Counted from the first letter of the stretch, positions 17,903-27,054 are shown. The stretch is DNA of 64,000 bases from Taibaiella sp. (GCA_016786705.1 JAEUVV010000003.1:457425-521424), one strand, 5' to 3'. A program made the numbers and translations. The notes: generated by a model from the letters alone, not told the origin.

Positions 17903-20122
17903 ATGGAAAGTAACCCTATATTCGAAAAAGCAGTTTCCTTTGTCAACCATACCAACCAACCCGTGTTCCTGACCGGTAAGGCCGGTACAGGTAAAACTAC
18001 CTTTTTGAGATATATCCGGGAGCACAGCCATAAACGCATGGCCGTGCTGGCCCCCACCGGCGTGGCGGCGATCAATGCCGGTGGAAGCACCATACATTCC
18101 TTTTTCTTTTTACCCTTCGGCACCTATATCCCCACTACGAAAACCGTATGGGGCGGCGGCCATACCAATGTCTACAACAAACACCAGCTGTTTGAAAAAG
18201 CCAAACTGTCACAGGTAAAACGGGATATCATCAAAAACCTGGATACTCTCATCATTGATGAGATCTCCATGGTACGTGCCGATATTTTAGATGCCATAGA
18301 TGCCCTGCTGCGCATGGTGCGCCGTAAGCCGAACACCCCTTTTGGCGGCATACAAATGATCTTTATCGGCGACATGTTCCAGTTACCACCGGTGGTAAAA
18401 GATGAAGACTGGGAACACCTGAAAGAGGTGTACAATTCTCCCTACTTTTTCGACGCCCTGGTCATGAAAGACGCGGAGCCGGTATATATAGAACTGAAAA
18501 AGATCTACCGGCAGAATGACGAACAGTTTATCAAGATCCTGAACCGCATCCGGAACAATGAAGTGGAGCCCGAAGACCTCGAGATCCTGAATGACCATTA
18601 TGACCCCTATTTCATTCCCGATGCGCATACCGGCTTCATTACCCTGACCACGCATAACTATAAGGCCGACGAGATCAACCAGTCGGCACTGGAGCAGATT
18701 ATGGCAGAACCCGTGATCTTTGAAGCTAAAATAAGCGGTGAATTTCCGCCGCAGGCTTACCCGGTTGAAGACAAACTGGTCCTGAAAGAAGGCGCCCAGA
18801 TCATGTTCATCAAAAACGACAAAGGTGAAGAGCGTCGCTATTATAACGGTAAGATCGGCACCATTGCAGCCCTGGACGGCCCTAATAAAAAGATAACCGT
18901 TCGTTTCCTGAACGAAGACAAAGACCTGGTGCTGGAACCCGAAGAATGGAAAAACCTGCGTTACGATTATAATAAAGAGGCCGATGAGATCAAAGAGATC
19001 GAGCTGGGCACCTATACCCAATACCCCATCCGGCTGGCCTGGGCGGTCACCATCCATAAAAGCCAGGGCCTTACTTTTGAGAAGGCCATTATCGATGCCG
19101 GGCAATCGTTCGCGCCCGGGCAGGTCTATGTGGCCCTATCCCGGCTGACCTCCCTGAGCGGCCTGGTACTTAAATCCCGGATCGCGGCCGGCAGCATCCA
19201 TACCGACCCACGCATCCTTGAATTTGCGGAAAAAGAAAGCGACCCGGACGCCATGGACAATATGCTGATGCTGAGCCAGCAGGTATTTGCCGAGCAGTCG
19301 GTGGCTACCGCTTTTGACTTTACAGAAGTTTATGATCAGTGGCTGGAATTTACCAAGGACCTGGTGCGGCGCGCGATACCGGAAAAAGACCTGGCTTCCG
19401 GATTCGCATTAGCCCAACTGGAACAATTAAGGTCCCTGGACAATACCGCCCAGAAATTTGAACCGACCTTAAAGCTCATCATCAACGAGCATACTAAAGA
19501 AAGATATAATAAACTCAGCGAACGGGTACAGGCCGGCGCCGTATGGTTTTTAAACATCCTGAACCCGGTACTGTCTGCTACCCAGGAACACATCAAAACC
19601 TTCAAACTAAAAGCAAAAAGCAAAAAATATGTGCAGGATGTGCAGCAGCTTTGGCAAATCACGGAGAAAAAGCGGATACAGATCGAGCAGGCCGCGGCGG
19701 TAGCCCTGGGTCTTGCCGGCAATATGGGCATACAATCGGTCATCCAGGAGGTAAATAAGATGTTCAGCGCGGTCCCTATACCGGAAAATAAAACAGACGG
19801 AGTTCCCGGGGAGAAACAGCAGGCCTCCAAAGACATCAGCCTGGAACTTTTCCTGGAAGGCAAAAGCCCGGAAAAGATCGCTGAAATTCGTGGCCTGGGC
19901 ACCGAAACGATCTATACACACCTGAGCTTTGCCGTGGGAGACGGTAAACTGGAAGCCAGGAAGCTGGTAGACCCGGCTAAACTGGGCATTATTTTAAGAG
20001 AAATTGCCGACAACCCGCAGGCCGGGCTTACGGTGCTTAAAGAAAGACTGGGCGCCCAGTATAGTTACACGGAAATAAAAATAGCGAAAGCGCAATTCGA
20101 ATTTGAACAGGCAAAAGCCTAA
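17903..20122 (+). CDS. Pif1/RecD-like superfamily 1B DNA helicase with C-terminal HTH_40-type domain
   Basis: The 739-residue protein carries a Walker A at residues 25-33 (GKAGTGKTT), Walker B near 115 (LIIDEISMVRAD), GDMFQLPPV, and a UvrD_C_2-like module around 375-420 (TIHKSQGLTFEKAIID, YVALSRLTSLSGL). This is the Pif1/RecD2-like architecture of 5'-3' helicases that act on replication and recombination intermediates. The last 100 residues (SLELFLEGKSPEKIAEIRGL, TIYTHLSFAVGDGKLEARKL) match the helix-turn-helix domain also found at the C-terminus of some RecQ proteins. It stands alone; a TATTTTTG -7 box lies at 17851-17858. The biological substrate cannot be read from the sequence. Confidence 0.93.
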   Translation: MESNPIFEKAVSFVNHTNQPVFLTGKAGTGKTTFLRYIREHSHKRMAVLAPTGVAAINAGGSTIHSFFFLPFGTYIPTTKTVWGGGHTNVYNKHQLFEKAKLSQVKRDIIKNLDTLIIDEISMVRADILDAIDALLRMVRRKPNTPFGGIQMIFIGDMFQLPPVVKDEDWEHLKEVYNSPYFFDALVMKDAEPVYIELKKIYRQNDEQFIKILNRIRNNEVEPEDLEILNDHYDPYFIPDAHTGFITLTTHNYKADEINQSALEQIMAEPVIFEAKISGEFPPQAYPVEDKLVLKEGAQIMFIKNDKGEERRYYNGKIGTIAALDGPNKKITVRFLNEDKDLVLEPEEWKNLRYDYNKEADEIKEIELGTYTQYPIRLAWAVTIHKSQGLTFEKAIIDAGQSFAPGQVYVALSRLTSLSGLVLKSRIAAGSIHTDPRILEFAEKESDPDAMDNMLMLSQQVFAEQSVATAFDFTEVYDQWLEFTKDLVRRAIPEKDLASGFALAQLEQLRSLDNTAQKFEPTLKLIINEHTKERYNKLSERVQAGAVWFLNILNPVLSATQEHIKTFKLKAKSKKYVQDVQQLWQITEKKRIQIEQAAAVALGLAGNMGIQSVIQEVNKMFSAVPIPENKTDGVPGEKQQASKDISLELFLEGKSPEKIAEIRGLGTETIYTHLSFAVGDGKLEARKLVDPAKLGIILREIADNPQAGLTVLKERLGAQYSYTEIKIAKAQFEFEQAKA

Positions 20123-20201
20123 TATCTGTTAAATCTCTAAAAAAACAACTCTTTTCACTGAAGTACTATTGAGTTAGCAGCTTTTAAAGCATTAAATAGC
20201 T

Positions 20202-20209
20202 TAAATTTG
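20202..20209 (+). promoter_or_regulatory. -7 promoter box of ccmE-ccmF
   Basis: TAAATTTG fits the TAnnTTTG consensus and lies 39 nt before the ccmE ATG. I see no -33 TTTG at the right distance. Confidence 0.45.
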
Positions 20210-20248
20210 CGTGCAATTTTTAAAAATCAAATTCTAATTTGATGTATC

Positions 20249-20653
20249 ATGAAGAAGACTAGCATCATTTTTTTACTGGCCATTGCCGTAGTCCTCGGAC
20301 TAGCTGTTTCTATGTTTGGCAACCTGAGCTCTTACGAAACCTTCAAATCCGCCGCGGAGAAAGAAGGTAAAACCTTCGTGGTCATGGGTACCCTGGACAC
20401 TACCAAAGCAATGGTGTATGACCCCTTAAAAGATGCGAACAAGTTCGTTTTTCATGCGCTCGACAAAGCCGGTACTCCGCTGCAGGTAGTATTTAACGGC
20501 ACCAAACCCCAGGACTTTGAACGTTCTGAGTCCCTGGTGATGACCGGTTTTGTAAAAAACAACATCTTCCATTGTGAAAAAATACAAATGAAGTGCCCAT
20601 CAAAATATGAAGAAGACCAGATTGTAGTGGCCCAAAACCCCAGTGCAAGCTAA
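20249..20653 (+). CDS. ccmE: Cytochrome c maturation haem chaperone CcmE, CxxxY variant
   Basis: CcmE binds haem covalently in the periplasm and hands it to the CcmF ligase for attachment to apocytochrome c. The 134-residue protein has an N-terminal membrane anchor (about residues 3-24) and an OB-fold body (TFVVMGTLD, VVFNGTKPQDF, VMTGFVKNNIFHCE). The usual haem-binding HxxxY motif is replaced by Cys116-Pro-Ser-Lys-Tyr120 in MKCPSKYEED, i.e. the CxxxY type known from Desulfovibrio and archaea. ccmF follows 39 nt downstream, supporting the assignment; ccmA, B and C are not in the window. Confidence 0.95.
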   Translation: MKKTSIIFLLAIAVVLGLAVSMFGNLSSYETFKSAAEKEGKTFVVMGTLDTTKAMVYDPLKDANKFVFHALDKAGTPLQVVFNGTKPQDFERSESLVMTGFVKNNIFHCEKIQMKCPSKYEEDQIVVAQNPSAS

Positions 20654-20692
20654 TTCCTATTCTTCTCAGACACCCTTTTAATTTTTCACGAC

Positions 20693-23179
20693 TTGGAAAC
20701 TAAATTCATTGGAGAGCATTTATTGCCCGGCCAGTTAGGTCAATTCTTATTAGTATTTTCATTCATCACCTCATTGTTTGCCATTTATAGTTACCTGCAG
20801 GTAAACAAATATGAGCTGAAAGATTTAAAATTATCGCTCAGCTGGCAAAAAATTGCCCGTATCAGCTATACCCTGCATGCCTTTGCTGTCATTGGCATCT
20901 TCCTCACCCTCTTTTACATTATCCAAAACCACCTTTTTGAATATTCCTATGCTTATAGCCATAGTTCGAAAGGATTAAAAGCTAAATACCTGCTTTCCTG
21001 TTTCTGGGAAGGCTCTGAAGGTAGTTTCCTGTTATGGACCTTCTGGCATGCGGTGCTGGGCTTTTTCGTGATCGCTAAAGGCGGCAAGTGGGAAAGTAAA
21101 GTAATGGTGGTCATTTTGATCGTACAGGCTATTTTAGTTACCCTGCAACTGGGTATCTATATCGGGGATACAAAAATAGGCGCTTCCGCATTTACATTAC
21201 TACGTAATGAGATGGATGCTCCTATCCTGAAGCAACCGAATTATCTTGAATTCATCACAGATGGTAACGGGCTGAATGTGTTGTTACAAAACTACTGGAT
21301 GGTTATTCACCCGCCGATCCTGTTTTTAGGTTTCGCCCTGACCCTGTTCCCTTTTGCTTATGCCATTGCCGCGCTCTGGAAAGGAGAATATAAAACCTGG
21401 ATCAACCCGGCCCTGAGATGGACCCTGGCCGCAGGAGGTATCCTGGGTATGGGTATCATGATGGGCGGTGCCTGGGCCTATGAAAGCTTGAACTTCGGTG
21501 GCTACTGGGCCTGGGACCCGGTAGAAAATGCCTCCCTGGTACCCTGGCTGATCATCATCTCCGGTATCCATACACTGGTTATTTATAAAAGTACCGGCAG
21601 GTCTTTAAAGATCACCCTGGTATTCTTTATCCTTCAATACTTCCTGATCTGGTACAGTACTTTCCTGACCCGTACCGGTATCCTTGGCGATACATCAGTA
21701 CACGCATTTACCGGCGAAGGCGCTTCTATGAAGTGGCACCTGGTCATCGCCATGTTCATCATCCTGATCATGGGCCTGGTACTGATGATCCGTCAATGGA
21801 AAAAAATGCCGCATATTGCCGGTGAAGAAGCAGGTAACAGCCGGGAATTCTGGATGCTGATCGGCTCCATAGCCTTCCTGATCAGCTCTATCCATATTAT
21901 CTTTATGACCTCTTTGCCGGTTTGGGCGCCTTTATACAAAGCGATATCCGGTAATGACGTTGCGCCGCCTACCGATGTGGTGACCTACTATAACGATATC
22001 CAGGTATGGTTCGGCATCATTGTAGCTATCCTGTCGGCCTGCACGCAGTATTTCAAATACAAGAAGACCGCCAATATGAAAGGCTTCTGGATGAATAATG
22101 GCGCTATGCTGCTGGCAAGTATCATCATCGGCGCACTGGTTGTCTACCAGCAGAAGATCGCTCATATCCAGTATATGGTCTTCCTGGTAGTATCCCTATA
22201 TGCCTTCTTTGCCAACATTACTTACCTGTTCACCGCCCAGAAAGGCAACCTGAAAAAAGCAGGTGGTTCTGTAACCCACATCGGATTTGCCCTGATGCTT
22301 TTAGGCATCCTGTTCTCCGGCTATAAGAAAGAAGTGATCTCCAAAGACATAAGTGGTAAAGTATTGAACTTCGGTAAGGAAACTTTTGAAGAGAATGCTA
22401 TGGAAAGCCGCAATAATGTGATGCTTTACCGCAATACCTCTATTCCCATGGGCGAGTACCTGGTTACTTACCTGGGCGACAGTTCTGATACAAATAATGA
22501 TCCGCCGATCACCTTTTTCAAAGTAAGATTTGAAAAGGTGGACGCGCTAACCGGCAAAACGACAGAAAGCTTTATGCTCTACCCGGATGCCTTTGTGAAC
22601 CCTAAAGGGCAAAAAGGTCTAAGCTCTAACCCGGATGCCAAGCATTACTGGAATAAGGATATCTTCATTTATGTAAACTCATTCGCACCAAAAGAGAATG
22701 ACAGCTCTGTCTTCAGAACCGTAGAGGTGCGCCAGGGAGATACGGTTTTCGTGGATAACGGATTTTTTGTACTGGATACTATCGGTGGTAAGATCACTAA
22801 TGCAGCTTATAAAAACGAAGGCCATGATGCCGCGGTACCTTTCCAGTTTACCGGCTATGATATTGGTGGTAAATTAGGTACTATACAACCCGTTTTCTAC
22901 GTTAAAGGAAATGAAACCGGCTTTGTATCCGATTCTTTAAACGCTTTGGGTACCCACATCAGGGTGGAAAGTATTGATCCGGAGCAAAAAACCTTTAAAT
23001 TAGGGATCAAGCAACGGGCGCAACAGGATGATTATATTGTGATGAAGGCGCTTATTTTCCCGTTGATCTGGTTATTATGGATCGGTATCATTATCATGGT
23101 GATCGGCTTCTTTATCAGCCTTTTTGCGCGGATGGACAGAGGTTCTAAAACCCCTAAAAGTGTCCTTGACAAAGTTTAA
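20693..23179 (+). CDS. ccmF: Cytochrome c haem lyase CcmF/CcsA-type membrane protein
   Basis: This 828-residue multi-pass protein of the HemY/CcmF family joins haem from CcmE to the CxxCH of apocytochrome c. The tryptophan-rich WWD motif is present (GGYWAWDPVENASLVPWL), as are the flanking GSEGSFLLWTFWHAVLG and FLTRTGILGDTSVHAF segments with conserved histidines. It is longer than the roughly 650-residue proteobacterial form because of a large periplasmic domain before the last helix (residues about 555-790), as is common in Bacteroidota. The frame starts at TTG (20693); no ATG is available near it. It forms an operon with ccmE. Confidence 0.95.
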   Translation: METKFIGEHLLPGQLGQFLLVFSFITSLFAIYSYLQVNKYELKDLKLSLSWQKIARISYTLHAFAVIGIFLTLFYIIQNHLFEYSYAYSHSSKGLKAKYLLSCFWEGSEGSFLLWTFWHAVLGFFVIAKGGKWESKVMVVILIVQAILVTLQLGIYIGDTKIGASAFTLLRNEMDAPILKQPNYLEFITDGNGLNVLLQNYWMVIHPPILFLGFALTLFPFAYAIAALWKGEYKTWINPALRWTLAAGGILGMGIMMGGAWAYESLNFGGYWAWDPVENASLVPWLIIISGIHTLVIYKSTGRSLKITLVFFILQYFLIWYSTFLTRTGILGDTSVHAFTGEGASMKWHLVIAMFIILIMGLVLMIRQWKKMPHIAGEEAGNSREFWMLIGSIAFLISSIHIIFMTSLPVWAPLYKAISGNDVAPPTDVVTYYNDIQVWFGIIVAILSACTQYFKYKKTANMKGFWMNNGAMLLASIIIGALVVYQQKIAHIQYMVFLVVSLYAFFANITYLFTAQKGNLKKAGGSVTHIGFALMLLGILFSGYKKEVISKDISGKVLNFGKETFEENAMESRNNVMLYRNTSIPMGEYLVTYLGDSSDTNNDPPITFFKVRFEKVDALTGKTTESFMLYPDAFVNPKGQKGLSSNPDAKHYWNKDIFIYVNSFAPKENDSSVFRTVEVRQGDTVFVDNGFFVLDTIGGKITNAAYKNEGHDAAVPFQFTGYDIGGKLGTIQPVFYVKGNETGFVSDSLNALGTHIRVESIDPEQKTFKLGIKQRAQQDDYIVMKALIFPLIWLLWIGIIIMVIGFFISLFARMDRGSKTPKSVLDKV

Positions 23180-23288
23180 AGGGACTATTAAAACATATAA
23201 GTAGTAAACATTTGACCGTCAACAGGTAGTTAATCAAAAAATAATAAAAATTCTACGATTAATTGGCAATAACTCATTAGAAACTTAA

Positions 23289-23296
23289 TATATTTG
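23289..23296 (+). promoter_or_regulatory. -7 promoter box of the Lrp-family gene
   Basis: TATATTTG matches the consensus 16 nt before the ATG; a TTG at 23263-23265 lies 23 nt upstream, slightly further than usual. Many Lrp-type genes are autoregulated, which would fit the AT-rich 133-bp upstream region. Confidence 0.5.
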
Positions 23297-23312
23297 ACGA
23301 ATAGATAATTAC

Positions 23313-23780
23313 ATGAAATATCAAATAGACGATAAAAACAAACAGATCTTAGAGATCCTGCAAAAAGACGCCAAGCTTTCCGTTAAAGAGATCGCTTCCA
23401 GGATCCAGCTTTCTTTCACCCCTACTTATGAAAGAATCAAAAACATGGAAGAGGCCGGTATCATCAGCGGCTATGTAGCTTTGCTGAACCGGAATACACT
23501 TGGCTTAAAAGTAGTGGCTTACTGCAGCCTGACGCTTAAAGAGCAATCAAAAGAAGCGCAAATGCAATTCGAATCTGCGGTAAGGGAAATCCCTGAAGTA
23601 GTAGAGGCGGTTACCTTATCCGGCCAGTACGACTACCTGATGAAGATCGTAGTGCAGGATATTGAAGCCTATAACCAATTCCTGGTTGATGTATTCTCTA
23701 CCTTACCTCATATCGATCATTTCCAAAGTAATATCGTGCTTTCCGAGATCAAATGCGAAACCGCGTTCCGTATCCCATAA
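23313..23780 (+). CDS. Lrp/AsnC family transcriptional regulator
   Basis: The 155-residue protein has the two-domain architecture of feast/famine regulators: an N-terminal winged HTH (residues 1-60, NKQILEILQKDAKLSVKEIA and SFTPTYERIKNMEEAGII) and a C-terminal RAM effector domain (about 70-150, with EVVEAVTLSGQYDYLMKIVV). These proteins form octamers that respond to amino acids. The gene stands alone, so its target is not obvious from context. A perfect 28-bp inverted repeat lies directly behind it. Confidence 0.96.
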   Translation: MKYQIDDKNKQILEILQKDAKLSVKEIASRIQLSFTPTYERIKNMEEAGIISGYVALLNRNTLGLKVVAYCSLTLKEQSKEAQMQFESAVREIPEVVEAVTLSGQYDYLMKIVVQDIEAYNQFLVDVFSTLPHIDHFQSNIVLSEIKCETAFRIP

Positions 23781-23790
23781 GCCGGCTGAT

Positions 23791-23849
23791 ATTTATACAA
23801 ATTGAAAGGGGAAATTGCGTAGCAATTTCCCCTTTCAATTTGTATAAAT
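23791..23849. repeat. Perfect 28-bp inverted repeat with a 3-nt loop
   Basis: The arms 23791-23818 and 23822-23849 are exact reverse complements around GTA. The repeat starts 10 nt behind the Lrp stop codon. It could form a long hairpin in RNA or a cruciform in DNA. Neither side has a proper T run, so it is not a canonical terminator, although it may still stop transcription or protect the 3' end of the mRNA. Confidence 0.95.
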
Positions 23850-23949
23850 CACTTTTCACTTCTCACCTTTCACTAATCAAATTTCTCTTCTCCCTATTCG
23901 CTTCTAACTTTTCTCTCATCACCTATCTCCCATCATTAATCAACCATAA

Positions 23950-25899
23950 CTACCCGTTCCCTTCTTCCAACTCCATCATTTTATCAAACAGGGTATCATA
24001 CTGGCTTTGTAGTTGACCGATCTCATCGCTTTGCTTTTTATAATTGGCTTCGGCCATTTTAAACTTCTCTTTATCCGAATAAACTTCCGGATCCCCCAGG
24101 GCAGCTTCGAAGGTACTTTTCCGCTTCTTCGCTTCCTGTAATTGCTGTTCCAATTTCTCCAGCTGCTTCTGTAATTTCTGAACTTCTTTTTGTTGTTCTT
24201 TATTTACATGGTGCTGTTTGGGTGCCTCTACCTTAGGAGCTTCTTTAGGCTTTTCTACTTTTACAGTTGCAGCCGCCGTTGCCGCTTGCAGTTCTTTAGC
24301 TTTCTTTTCCTTGTAGTACATCCACTCTTCGTAAGGCCCTTCAAAAGAATTCACCTTACCCGACTCTATTTCCCAGAATTTATTGGCCGTCTGGCTTACA
24401 AAATAACGGTCGTGAGAAATAATGATATAAGTTCCTTCGTACTGTTGCAGCGCTTCTATCAATAGTTCCACAGACTGTATGTCCAGGTGGTTGGTAGGCT
24501 CATCGAGCAGCAGGAAGTTGGCGTTGCTGGTAATTACTTTAGCCAGAGCCACCCTTGCTTTTTCCCCACCCGATAATACTTTGATCTTCTTAAATACATC
24601 ATCTCCGGAAAACAGGAAACAGCCCAGTAACTGCCGTAATTGTACTTCTGTTTTGTTGCTACCGCACAATTTCAGCTCATCTAATATGGTATTCTCTACA
24701 TTGAGGCTCTCTAGCTGGTGCTGGGCATAGAAGCTCGGCACTACGTTATGCCAGCCGCTACGCTCCCCTTCAAATGATTCACCACCGGTAACAATCCGCA
24801 TCAGGGTAGATTTACCCTTACCATTGGCACCCACTAATGCGATTTTATCACCGCGAATTATTTCGGCATCGGTATCTTTCAGCAATTCCAGGTCGCCGTA
24901 GGCCTTGGAAACATGCTTCAGCTCACAGATGATCTTACCCGGTGTAACGCCCACTTCAAAGTTGATATTCATTCTTGGCCCAGAATCATCATTCAGTTCA
25001 ATACGTTCCAGCTTATCCAGTTTTTTCATCAAACTCTGCGCCTGGGCCGCTTTTGAAGCCTTAGCCTTAAAACGTTCAATAAAACGTTCCTGCTGCTTAA
25101 TGAATTTCTGTTGATTCTCGTATTCCCGCTCCAGAAATTCCATACGTAAAGCTTTCTCTTCTTCATAGAAAGAATAGTTACCGGAATAGATATGCAGTTT
25201 TTGCATAAACAGCTCCACGATCCGGGTTACCATACGGTCCAGGAAGAAACGGTCATGTGATACAATGATCACCGTTCCGGGATAGGATTGCAGGTATTTT
25301 TCCAGCCATTCAATAGAGGGTAGATCCAGGTGGTTGGTAGGCTCATCGAGCATTAAGATATCGGGCTGCTGCAGCATGATCTTTGCCAGCAATACCCGCA
25401 TACGCCAGCCACCGGAGAACTGGTTGTAAGGCCGGTGCAGGTCTTTGGTACTAAAGCCAAGTCCTTCTAAAACCGCGGCGGCCTTATGCTCCATCTCGTA
25501 GCCCCCGGCCAGCTCAAATTCATGTAATAGTTCACTGTACTTAAGCAGCAAAGCTTCATCCTCATATTTAGTTTCCAGCTCCCTGGTCATTGTCTCGATC
25601 TGCTTTTCCAGCTGGGCCGCTTTTTCGTAAGCTGCCATACATACCGACAGGATACTGTCGTCTGTAGCAAAACTCAACAGGTCCTGGTTGAAAAAACCGA
25701 TGGTCGTGTCGTTGGCCTTCTGTATAGAACCGCCATTGATACTATACTCGCCCATGATCAGGCGTAACAAAGTTGATTTACCTGCCCCATTAGGCCCGAT
25801 GAGCCCTATCCGCTCGCCTTCCCCTATCTGCCAGCTCGCTTCATTCAACATGGTACGGGCGCCAAAGGAAAAGGATACATTATTAAGTGCTAAAAGCAT
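23950..25899 (-). CDS. ABC-F family ATPase (ribosome-associated, Uup/EttA-like)
   Basis: This cytosolic protein of 649 residues has two ABC domains and no membrane segment, the hallmark of ABC-F translation factors that act at the ribosomal E site. Walker A motifs are GPNGAGKST (first) and GANGKGKST (second); signature motifs are FSGGWRMRVLLAK and LSGGEKARVALAK, each with an LDEPTNHLD Walker B. The linker between the domains is Lys/Arg/Gln-rich, and a coiled coil fills the C-terminus (KEVQKLQKQLEKLEQQLQEA), which in Uup-type proteins binds nucleic acid. It has a promoter upstream and a pyrimidine-rich tract (plus strand) behind it. Confidence 0.96.
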   Translation of the reverse strand: MLLALNNVSFSFGARTMLNEASWQIGEGERIGLIGPNGAGKSTLLRLIMGEYSINGGSIQKANDTTIGFFNQDLLSFATDDSILSVCMAAYEKAAQLEKQIETMTRELETKYEDEALLLKYSELLHEFELAGGYEMEHKAAAVLEGLGFSTKDLHRPYNQFSGGWRMRVLLAKIMLQQPDILMLDEPTNHLDLPSIEWLEKYLQSYPGTVIIVSHDRFFLDRMVTRIVELFMQKLHIYSGNYSFYEEEKALRMEFLEREYENQQKFIKQQERFIERFKAKASKAAQAQSLMKKLDKLERIELNDDSGPRMNINFEVGVTPGKIICELKHVSKAYGDLELLKDTDAEIIRGDKIALVGANGKGKSTLMRIVTGGESFEGERSGWHNVVPSFYAQHQLESLNVENTILDELKLCGSNKTEVQLRQLLGCFLFSGDDVFKKIKVLSGGEKARVALAKVITSNANFLLLDEPTNHLDIQSVELLIEALQQYEGTYIIISHDRYFVSQTANKFWEIESGKVNSFEGPYEEWMYYKEKKAKELQAATAAATVKVEKPKEAPKVEAPKQHHVNKEQQKEVQKLQKQLEKLEQQLQEAKKRKSTFEAALGDPEVYSDKEKFKMAEANYKKQSDEIGQLQSQYDTLFDKMMELEEGNG

Positions 25900-25970
25900 T
25901 TTATTTCTATTATTATTTACTAAAATCAGGCCCGGCCACTATAAGTTTACCGCCCGGGTTTTTCAAGCCG

Positions 25971-25999
25971 CAAATTTAACCAAATTAAAACAAAAGCAA
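25971..25999 (-). promoter_or_regulatory. Promoter of the ABC-F gene
   Basis: On the minus strand TTG (25999-25997), an 18-nt spacer and TAAATTTG (25978-25971) fit the Bacteroidota pattern. The predicted leader is about 65 nt. The same 130-bp interval must also hold the promoter of the divergent gene at 26030, which I could not identify. Confidence 0.55.
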
Positions 26000-26029
26000 T
26001 TTCTAAATTGCAGGTCAAAATACCATCCC

Positions 26030-26698
26030 TTGAAAAAAATTATACTTTTCATTTTAGTAGCCATTATTGCCGGTGCCCTGATCTTTGCCCTGGTAAATTT
26101 TAAAAGTACCAAAACCTATCTCGGTTTAGACAAGAATGATACAGACACGACCTTTATTGCTGTAGACCTGAATGACCACAAGCTGGCAGAGATCACGGAC
26201 AAATCCCGCGGCCTTGCTCAATATGCAGCTAAAAACGGCTACGATACCAGCATCTTCTTTATCCTGGACATGCAACTATCTTCCGGCAAGAAAAGATTCC
26301 ATATCTATGACTGGCAACAGAAAAAGATCCGCCAGTCGGCATTGGTAACCCATGGCAACTGCTATGAAGGCGCGCTGGTGGGCAGGAAATACAATAATGT
26401 TGTAGGTGGTGGCTGCACTTCATTAGGAAAGTATAAAATCGGACAACCCTACCAGGGCAAGTTTGGGCTCGCTTATAAGATGTACGGGCTGGACACTTCC
26501 AATAATAACGCTTTTGAAAGATTTGTGGTACTGCATTCCCACTCCTGCGTACCGGACGGCGAGGTGCATCCCTACCCTGTCTGTCAAAGCAACGGTTGCC
26601 CTACCGTATCGCCGGACTTCCTGCAGACCCTGGCCAAAATAATTGACAAAAGCCCTAAACCTATCCTTATGGAGATCTACGACAAAGATTTTCAATAA
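26030..26698 (+). CDS. Murein L,D-transpeptidase catalytic-domain family protein (YkuD_2 type)
   Basis: The 222-residue protein has an N-terminal signal anchor (KKIILFILVAIIAGALIFALV) and a catalytic-like domain with HGNCYEG (about 108-114), GGGCTSLGKYKIGQPYQGKF, a conserved LHSHS segment (His169/His171) and QSNGCPTVSP with the candidate nucleophile Cys190. This pattern fits the YkuD_2 family, relatives of the L,D-transpeptidases that cross-link or modify peptidoglycan; enzyme activity is inferred only. I place the start at the TTG 26030, because the frame upstream of it lies antisense to the ABC-F gene and the signal sequence begins here. The 3' end overlaps yraN by 7 bp. Confidence 0.87.
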   Translation: MKKIILFILVAIIAGALIFALVNFKSTKTYLGLDKNDTDTTFIAVDLNDHKLAEITDKSRGLAQYAAKNGYDTSIFFILDMQLSSGKKRFHIYDWQQKKIRQSALVTHGNCYEGALVGRKYNNVVGGGCTSLGKYKIGQPYQGKFGLAYKMYGLDTSNNNAFERFVVLHSHSCVPDGEVHPYPVCQSNGCPTVSPDFLQTLAKIIDKSPKPILMEIYDKDFQ

Positions 26699-27048
26699 AA
26701 AGCGGCTTCCCAATGCACTATTTCCCTGACCTGGCAGCCATACATCAGAACCCCGATGGTATCAAATCTCAGCTTCTGGTATTCGGGATGATCAAGTAGG
26801 AACATTTCGGCTGCAGCTTTTATATGAGTTTGTTTGCGTACATCCACAGCGGCTTCGGGATAACCATAATTAAAATTGGTCCTTGTTTTTACTTCCGTGA
26901 ATACCAGGATATCGCCATCCTGTGAAATAATATCAATCTCTTTATGTTGCCAACGGTAATTTTCAAAAAGAATAATATGGCCTTTCTCTTGTAAAAGCTT
27001 TACCGCAGCGATTTCTCCTGCTCTTCCTTTATCCAGGTTCCCGTTCAT
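26692..27048 (-). CDS. yraN: YraN family protein (UPF0102), predicted nuclease-fold
   Basis: This conserved 118-residue protein has the restriction-endonuclease-like fold of the YraN family: GRAGEIAAVKLLQEKGHIIL, then YRWQHKEIDIISQDGDILVF and EVKTR, containing the E...ExD...ExK residues of that fold. Its cellular role is not firmly established; Holliday-junction or DNA uptake functions have been suggested for relatives. It follows the glycosyltransferase gene by 6 nt and overlaps the convergent L,D-transpeptidase-like gene by 7 bp. Confidence 0.95.
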   Translation of the reverse strand: MNGNLDKGRAGEIAAVKLLQEKGHIILFENYRWQHKEIDIISQDGDILVFTEVKTRTNFNYGYPEAAVDVRKQTHIKAAAEMFLLDHPEYQKLRFDTIGVLMYGCQVREIVHWEAAFY

Positions 27049-27054
27049 ATTGCC

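Noticed and set aside
18383..19105. 240-codon open frame antisense to the Pif1-like helicase gene
   Set aside because: It is a by-product of the helicase codon pattern; the sense strand has clear helicase motifs over the same interval.
25688..26029. 114-codon N-terminal extension of the L,D-transpeptidase-like protein
   Set aside because: Most of it is antisense to the start of the ABC-F gene, and a standard signal anchor begins at TTG 26030.
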